Assembly (NCBI GenBank): GCA_025128135.1 | Contig: JAHLYW010000043.1 | Coordinates: 62,001 to 126,000, forward strand | Direction of reading: 5' to 3' | Length of the DNA: 64,000 nucleotides | DNA from: Synechococcus sp. CS-1325 | GTDB lineage: Bacteria > Cyanobacteriota > Cyanobacteriia > PCC-6307 > Cyanobiaceae | Shown: piece after piece, positions 59,033 through 64,000 of the stretch | Layout of the letters: the number at the start of each line of letters is the position of its first letter | How positions within the stretch are numbered: the first letter of the stretch is position 1 | Notes under the pieces: model-generated | Seen by the model: only the letters and a program-made list of their open reading frames with translations | Databases searched by the model: none | What the model was told of the DNA's origin: nothing | Translations under genes and position numbers: made by a program

Positions 59033-60039
59033 CGGCCGCCACCGCCGGCCCCGGCCCCCACATCGAAGCGGTGGCGATCACCTGCAGCAGTGCCGAGCGC
59101 AGCGCCTCCTTCTTCTGCGGATCGCTCGGCTTTGTGCGGCTGGGCGACCACCGGCTGGTGCAAGGCCCTGAAGCCGCCCTGTTCGGGCTGCCGGAAGGGC
59201 GGCTGCTGCGGGTGCAACTGCAGCTGGGCGAGGAGCGCCTGGATCTGATCGAGGTGCTCGATCCCGGCCCAGGCGAGCGGCCGGGCCGGCCGCTGCCGCC
59301 GGACTCACGCAGCTGTGATCTCTGGTTCCAGCACCTCTGCCTGGTCACGACGGATCTGGCGGCCAGCCAGGCGCGCCTGCAACCGTTGCTGGCCGCTGGC
59401 GTGCTCACGGCGGTGTCGGAGGCCCCCCAGCGGCTGCCCGACTGGAACACCGCCGCCGCTGGCATCTGGGCATACAAGTTCCGGGATGCCGATGGCCACA
59501 CCCTGGAGCTGCTGCAGTTTCCCGCCGGCAAGGGAGATCCCCGCTGGCACCGCCCGCGGCCAGCCGGTGCCTGGGAGCTGCTCGGCATCGATCACAGCGC
59601 CATCGCCATCGCCGATTCCGGCCGCAGCCGTGCCTTCTACAGCGATGGGCTCGGCCTGATCGCGTTGCCGAGCGGCGAGAACAGCGGCGTGGAACAGGAC
59701 CGGCTCGATGGGCTGAGCGGAGCGAAGGTGCAGATCACGCCGCTGCGCTGCAGGGCCGGCATGGGCATCGAAACCCTCGCCTACCTGCCCCCCAACCAGG
59801 GGCGTCCGCAGCCGGGGAATCCGGCCCCGCAAGACCTTTCCCACTGGCAGATCCGCCTGGCGGCCAGCAACCTCGAGCAGATTGCCGCCACTGCGGCGGC
59901 CTTCGGAGCGCAGGTGCTTCCACCTGGTGTGCTGGAGCTGGAGGCGGGGGCCTCACCCTGGACGCGGGGCCTGCGCCTGGCCGATCCCGATGGCCACGAA
60001 CTGCTGCTGCTGGAGGCGGGCGGCGTCAGCGGCTCCTGA
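59029..60039 (+). CDS. double VOC (glyoxalase-fold) protein
   Basis: A 336-residue protein with two glyoxalase/bleomycin-resistance/dioxygenase-type modules. Module 1 (about residues 10-165): IEAVAITCSSAERSASFFCG ... YKFRDADGHTLELLQF. Module 2 (about 185-330): IDHSAIAIADSGRSRAFYSD ... LRLADPDGHELLLLEAGG. The His/Glu positions fit one divalent-metal site per pair of modules. Substrate unknown; coupling to the upstream DMT exporter suggests the two act on the same compound. Confidence 0.85.
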   Translation: MTAATAGPGPHIEAVAITCSSAERSASFFCGSLGFVRLGDHRLVQGPEAALFGLPEGRLLRVQLQLGEERLDLIEVLDPGPGERPGRPLPPDSRSCDLWFQHLCLVTTDLAASQARLQPLLAAGVLTAVSEAPQRLPDWNTAAAGIWAYKFRDADGHTLELLQFPAGKGDPRWHRPRPAGAWELLGIDHSAIAIADSGRSRAFYSDGLGLIALPSGENSGVEQDRLDGLSGAKVQITPLRCRAGMGIETLAYLPPNQGRPQPGNPAPQDLSHWQIRLAASNLEQIAATAAAFGAQVLPPGVLELEAGASPWTRGLRLADPDGHELLLLEAGGVSGS

Positions 60040-60075
60040 ACCCCATCGACGCAGCCGGGCGCCTTGGTTACGTTG

Positions 60076-60597
60076 ATGGCCCGAAGCGTGCAAACTCCCG
60101 TGGCTGTGGAGATCGTCGAGGTCCTGGTGCCGATCGGCCCATCTCCCCTGGCCGAAGCGGCGCTGACGCTGCTGCGGCTGTTCACCGGCATCGCCTTCAT
60201 CCGCCATGGCTGGCCGAAGCTGCGCAACCTCGGCACCTGGGCCGCCGCCATGCGCACGCCCCGCTGGCTCTGTTTCCTCTCGGCGGCCTCGATGTGGGCG
60301 GGCGGCATCGCCTTGATCATCGGGCTGCTCACACCGCTGGCCGCCCTGGCGATTCTGGTGTCGATGGCCTATGCAATGGTGCTGGAGGTGTTCGCGGGCA
60401 CTCCGTTCATCGCCCCGGACCCCTATCAGATTCCGGCTGGAGATTATGCCGGCCCCATGGGTGTGGGGGAACCGCCCAGCTGGGAAAAGGCGGCCATGTA
60501 TGTGGTGATGTGCCTGGTGCTGATCAGCGCCGGTGGTGGCGCACTCTCCCTCGATGGGCTGCTGATCAGAGATCTCCTGCTGAGCAACTTCGGCTGA
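60076..60597 (+). CDS. DoxX-family membrane protein
   Basis: A 173-residue protein with four helices. The DoxX pattern is clear: ALTLLRLFTGIAFIRHGWPK, then WLCFLSAASMWAGGIALIIG and LTPLAALAILVSMAYAM. DoxX proteins are quinol-linked or redox membrane proteins of broad and poorly known function. ATG 60076 is preferred to TTG 60064. It follows the VOC gene by 36 bases and is convergent with the GMC oxidoreductase gene. Confidence 0.85.
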   Translation: MARSVQTPVAVEIVEVLVPIGPSPLAEAALTLLRLFTGIAFIRHGWPKLRNLGTWAAAMRTPRWLCFLSAASMWAGGIALIIGLLTPLAALAILVSMAYAMVLEVFAGTPFIAPDPYQIPAGDYAGPMGVGEPPSWEKAAMYVVMCLVLISAGGGALSLDGLLIRDLLLSNFG

Positions 60598-60640
60598 GAA
60601 GCTCAGCCGCGTCGATGCGGATGGTGTGCCACCGGCCTGA

Positions 60641-62293
60641 TCAGCTCTGCAACCGGGCGATCAGATGATCGCCCACCCGCAGGGCGTTGGCGATCGCGGT
60701 GAGCGAGGGGTTCACGGCGCCGATGCTAGGGAAGAAGCTGGTGTCCACCACGTAGAGGTTGTCGAGCTCGTGGGCTTTGCAATCGAGATCCAGCACCGAA
60801 CTGGCCGGATCGGTGCCGAAGCGACAGGTGCCGGCCTGATGGCCCACGGCGGCAATCGCCATGCTGGATTTCACGTAGATCTGACGCTCCACCAGGTGAT
60901 TCTTCAGATAAAGAGAATCCAGCAGGCTGCGCAGATTGTGCTCCAGCCTGGCGCTGGCCGTTTGATTGTTGGGGGTGTAGGAGAGCGTGATCGCCCCCTC
61001 CTTGTTCACGGTGATGCGGTTCTCTGGGTCGGGAAGGTCCTCGCTGCTCAGCCAGAAATCCAGCGCATGCTCGGCGATCTTGTCCATGCTCCAGCCCGGC
61101 ATCAGGAAGGTTTCCAGCGGGGCATAGCCCTTCATGATCGTGCCGCTGGTCTTGCCCGTCATCTGGATGTTGCCCATCGGGTAGGGAAACGCCTCAGAGC
61201 CCAGATACCAATCGTTGATCGACACCGTTTTCTGAAACACGGTGGTGTTGGGTTCATGGGCCAGCGCCACCAGGGCCTTGCTGTTGTGGAACATGTAGTT
61301 GCGGCCCACCTGCCCCGAGCCATTGGCCAGGCCGGCCGGGTGGCGGTCGCTGGCAGACATCAGCAGCAGCCGGGCGCTGTTGGCGGCACCGCAGCTCACC
61401 ACCACCACATCGGCGGAAAAACGCATCGGCTCGCCATCACGCAGGAGTTCCACCGCCGTGACCCGCCCACCACTGGCATCGGTGAGCAACCGCTGCACAT
61501 GGGCGCGGGTGAGCAGTGACACATTCGCATCGGCCAGGGCCGGCCGGATGCCCACCACTTCCGCATCTCCTTTGGCATGCACAAGGCAAGGAAAGCCATC
61601 GCAGCGGTTGCACTTGCGGCAACGGCTGAAGGGCAGGTTGGCCTCATCGAGCATCACCCCGCTGGGGGCGTGGAAGGGGCGCAGGCCGGCGGCGCGCAGG
61701 TCGTCGACCAGCTTCTGCATGCGCGGCTCATGGGCGATCGGCGGATGGGGATAAGGGGCACTGCGGCGGGGATCGGTGGGATCCTCCCCCTGCTGGGCAT
61801 GCACATGGAACAGCTCTTCAGCCCGCTGGTAATAGGGCTCAAAGACGTCGTAGGGAAGGGGCCAGGCCGGTGAGATGCCGTCGTGGTGAATCAACTCACC
61901 GAAATCCGCCTCGCGCAGGCGGAAGTGGGCGGCCCCATACATCTTGGTGGCGCCGCCCACCATGTAGTGGCTGCCGGGCTGAAAGGCCTTGCCGTGTTTG
62001 TCGTGCCAGGTGTCGGCAGACACGTAGCGGCCCTGCTGAAACACCGCTTCGGCGCTCCAGTTCTGCGGTTCCTGGGGGAGCCAGTCGCCGCGCTCCAGCA
62101 CCAGCACCTTGAGGCCGCTGCCGGCCAGATGCCGAGCCAGGGTGCCACCACCGGCCCCACTGCCGATGATCAACACATCCACGTGGCTGCCATCCGGTGG
62201 ATTCAACTGGCCGGCGCCAGGAAGCGGCGAGAGGGTGATCGGGGGAGCAGTGATCGGGGGAGCGGTGATCGAGGCCGGTGGGGTGGCAGGCAT
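60641..62293 (-). CDS. GMC-family FAD oxidoreductase
   Basis: A 550-residue glucose-methanol-choline oxidoreductase. FAD motif VLIIGSGAGGGTLARHL near residue 40; VGGATKMYGAAHFRLRE; CRKCNRCDGFPCLVHAKGDA with a Cys cluster; C-terminal catalytic His in AAVGHQAGTCRFG, and SFFPSIGAVNPSLTAIANAL. These enzymes oxidise alcohols, often sugars. The first 30 residues are a repeated Pro/Ile/Thr stretch (ITAPPITAPPIT) from a short tandem repeat at about 62236-62275. Next to the glucosidase gene, with which it may share a sugar pathway. Confidence 0.88.
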   Translation of the reverse strand: MPATPPASITAPPITAPPITLSPLPGAGQLNPPDGSHVDVLIIGSGAGGGTLARHLAGSGLKVLVLERGDWLPQEPQNWSAEAVFQQGRYVSADTWHDKHGKAFQPGSHYMVGGATKMYGAAHFRLREADFGELIHHDGISPAWPLPYDVFEPYYQRAEELFHVHAQQGEDPTDPRRSAPYPHPPIAHEPRMQKLVDDLRAAGLRPFHAPSGVMLDEANLPFSRCRKCNRCDGFPCLVHAKGDAEVVGIRPALADANVSLLTRAHVQRLLTDASGGRVTAVELLRDGEPMRFSADVVVVSCGAANSARLLLMSASDRHPAGLANGSGQVGRNYMFHNSKALVALAHEPNTTVFQKTVSINDWYLGSEAFPYPMGNIQMTGKTSGTIMKGYAPLETFLMPGWSMDKIAEHALDFWLSSEDLPDPENRITVNKEGAITLSYTPNNQTASARLEHNLRSLLDSLYLKNHLVERQIYVKSSMAIAAVGHQAGTCRFGTDPASSVLDLDCKAHELDNLYVVDTSFFPSIGAVNPSLTAIANALRVGDHLIARLQS

Positions 62294-62344
62294 GGCGGTG
62301 TTGGAGGCGGCGGAACAAGAAAACAGACCAGACCGATGCTGCGT

Positions 62345-64000
62345 TCAGGGAAGTGGATACTGGGCGAGCTGGGTGATCATCTTGCAGACGATCGCGCTCC
62401 AGCCGGTCTGATGGCTGGCGCCCACCCCACGGCCGGTGTCGCCGTGGAAGTATTCGTGGAACTGGATCAGATCACGCCAGTGGGAGTTGCGTTGAAACAG
62501 CTCCACATCCCCCAGGAAGGCGCGCCGGCCCTGGCTGTCACGGCGGAAGAGATTCACCAGCCGCTGCTCCAGCTGCAACGACACATCCCAGAGGCTGAGC
62601 CAGTGGCCGGAGCCGGTAGGGAATTCCACCAGGAAGCTGTCGCCATAGAAATGGCCGAACTTCTGCAGGGATTCGATCAGCAGGTAATTGAGCGGCATCC
62701 ACACCGGGCCACGCCAGTTGGAGTTGCCTCCAAACATCGCCACCGGGCTGTCGGCAGGTGAATAGGCAAGGCATTCGGATTCGTCTCCTTCGGTGTAGCA
62801 GAAAGGAGCCGTTTCATACACTTTGGAGAGCGAGCGAATGCCATAAGGCGAGAGGAATTCAGCCTCATCGAACAGCCGTTCACAGATGCGGCGCAACCGA
62901 TCCTCCGGCACCAGCGAAAACAACAGCCGATCGTTGTGCCGGCGGCCCAGGTGCGTTTCCACCCATGAGGGAGACGTGCGCTCGTGGATGTACCACGCCA
63001 TGCTGCGCTTCACATCCAGCACCGGCAACCGCTCCAGCGTTTCCTGATCGAAGCTGGCCACAGCCAGCAGGGGAATCAGGCCGGCGATCGAGCGGCTGCG
63101 GAGATAATCGGAGCTGCCATCCGGCCGCTCGATCACATCGTAATAAAAGCCATCCTGCTCGTCCCAGTTTAGAAAGCCGTTATCTGTGGGTGTGTTGAGC
63201 GTGAGGTTGAGCTGCACGAAGTCGTAGACGAAGCGTTCACACAGATCGGCATACTCCGGCTCACTCACACTCAGCTCCACGCTGATGTTCAGCAGATTCA
63301 GGCTCAGCGACGCCATCCAGGCGAGGCCATCGCTCTCACCGATGCGGCTGCCATCCGCCAGCGGAAAGCGGCGATCGAACACGGCGATGTTGTCGAGGCC
63401 GAGGAAGCCTCCCTCGAACACATTGTCTCCCGAACGGTCGTTGCGGTTGGCCCACCAGCCGTACTCCAGCAGCAACTTGCGCAGCGCGGCGCGCAGAAAG
63501 GGCCTGTCCGCCGCACCGTTCTGCTTGCGATCGATCTGAAACACACGCATCGCCGCCCAGGCGCCGATCGGTGGGTTGGGATCGGAGAGGGCCCATTCAT
63601 AGGCGGGGGTCTGGGCGTTGGGCGCCGTGAAGCGGGGGCTGCGCAGCAGCATGCACTGCTCCTTCGCGGTGGCTGGATCGAAGCCGGCGAACGCCACGGC
63701 GTGCACCATCAGATCCCACTGGCAGAAGTAGGGGTACTCCCACGAATCGGGCATGGAGATCACATCTTCCACATGCAGACGCCGCCAGGCCGCATTGGCA
63801 CTCCTGAAGCGCTCCGGCGGCGGCACCGGCTGGCCGGGGTCCCCCTCCAGCCAGCGCTTCACATCCCAGCTGTAGTACTTCTTGCACCACAGCAACCCAG
63901 CGGCGCCTGCGAGGTGAATGCGGCGGTCGTCGTCGGCCAGACCCGGCACGCAGTGCTCGAAGTAGGCACGCCATTCCTGTTCGCGCGCCTGATGCATGGC
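62345..64000 (-). CDS. GH63-like glucosidase (MGH1-type), N-terminus outside window
   Basis: The 3' part, 551 residues, of a larger (alpha/alpha)6-barrel glycoside hydrolase related to GH63/mannosylglycerate hydrolases; the frame is open to the right window edge, where about 300 more residues are expected. Landmarks: MPDSWEYPYFCQWDLMVHAV with the candidate acid Asp, WANRNDRSGDNVFEGGFLGL, DEQDGFYYDV, GGNSNWRGPVWMPLNYLLIE and FHEYFHGDTGRGVGASHQTG (catalytic base Glu/Asp region). It should release glucose or a glucosyl unit from an oligosaccharide; substrate not determined. Confidence 0.85.
   Translation of the reverse strand, partial: AMHQAREQEWRAYFEHCVPGLADDDRRIHLAGAAGLLWCKKYYSWDVKRWLEGDPGQPVPPPERFRSANAAWRRLHVEDVISMPDSWEYPYFCQWDLMVHAVAFAGFDPATAKEQCMLLRSPRFTAPNAQTPAYEWALSDPNPPIGAWAAMRVFQIDRKQNGAADRPFLRAALRKLLLEYGWWANRNDRSGDNVFEGGFLGLDNIAVFDRRFPLADGSRIGESDGLAWMASLSLNLLNISVELSVSEPEYADLCERFVYDFVQLNLTLNTPTDNGFLNWDEQDGFYYDVIERPDGSSDYLRSRSIAGLIPLLAVASFDQETLERLPVLDVKRSMAWYIHERTSPSWVETHLGRRHNDRLLFSLVPEDRLRRICERLFDEAEFLSPYGIRSLSKVYETAPFCYTEGDESECLAYSPADSPVAMFGGNSNWRGPVWMPLNYLLIESLQKFGHFYGDSFLVEFPTGSGHWLSLWDVSLQLEQRLVNLFRRDSQGRRAFLGDVELFQRNSHWRDLIQFHEYFHGDTGRGVGASHQTGWSAIVCKMITQLAQYPLP

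Overview
The window comes from a high-GC unicellular cyanobacterium of the Synechococcus/Cyanobium type. Supporting evidence: a cyanobacterial-style sigma factor, an SLH-domain porin, the FutA/FutB iron transporter, a GrrA/GrrP peptide locus, an IsiB-type flavodoxin, hemL/glcD/hisIE sequences of cyanobacterial character, very short intergenic gaps, and recurrent copies of the cyanobacterial palindrome GCGATCGC (for example 6974-6981, 12620-12627, 24563-24570). All functional calls are made by eye from protein motifs; no database search was run.

Layout. 0-3 kb: cupin end, a PsiE/DUF1232 operon and a sigma factor. 3-9 kb: DUF2214 membrane protein, secreted metzincin-like protease, hisIE, a PTPS-like enzyme, then a coupled permease/TIGR03943/beta-rich protein set. 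9-15 kb: CNNM-type transporter, PacL-type P-ATPase and KtrB. 14.4-22 kb is a zinc block: znuBCA, divergent zur with a Zur-like palindrome between them, a PKHD dioxygenase, then a second Zur-like palindrome in front of porin - small protein - COG0523 GTPase. 22-25 kb: futA-futB (ferric iron uptake). 25-29 kb: phosphate scavenging (PhoX, phytase-like esterase) and a histidine phosphatase.

29-37.4 kb is a disturbed region: a flavodoxin gene with a one-base frameshift, a wrecked IS1182-like transposase, a 1238-residue RTX repeat protein whose composition differs from its neighbours, fragments of at least three more transposase types, and a futC pseudogene with two in-frame stops and an internal deletion. 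37.5-40.3 kb is an iron block: a tiny Cys-rich protein, ferritin, a Crp/Fnr-type regulator with Fur-like palindromes upstream, and fur.

40-51 kb: membrane flippase-like protein, larC, an AAA-less M41-like protease, a TPR protein, exonuclease III, the grrP-grrA RiPP pair (a six-motif FxN precursor, no maturase in the window), glcD and hemL. 51-55.8 kb: a complete five-gene Liv-type amino-acid ABC transporter with four-base overlaps between most genes. 55.8-64 kb: NDH-2, an SDR, a DMT permease coupled to a double glyoxalase-fold protein, DoxX, a GMC oxidoreductase and a GH63-like glucosidase cut by the window edge.

The most interesting items are the grrP-grrA locus, the probable Zur-controlled porin/COG0523 operon, and the combination of a dead futC, a frameshifted flavodoxin and an RTX/IS island between futAB and the ferritin/fur block.
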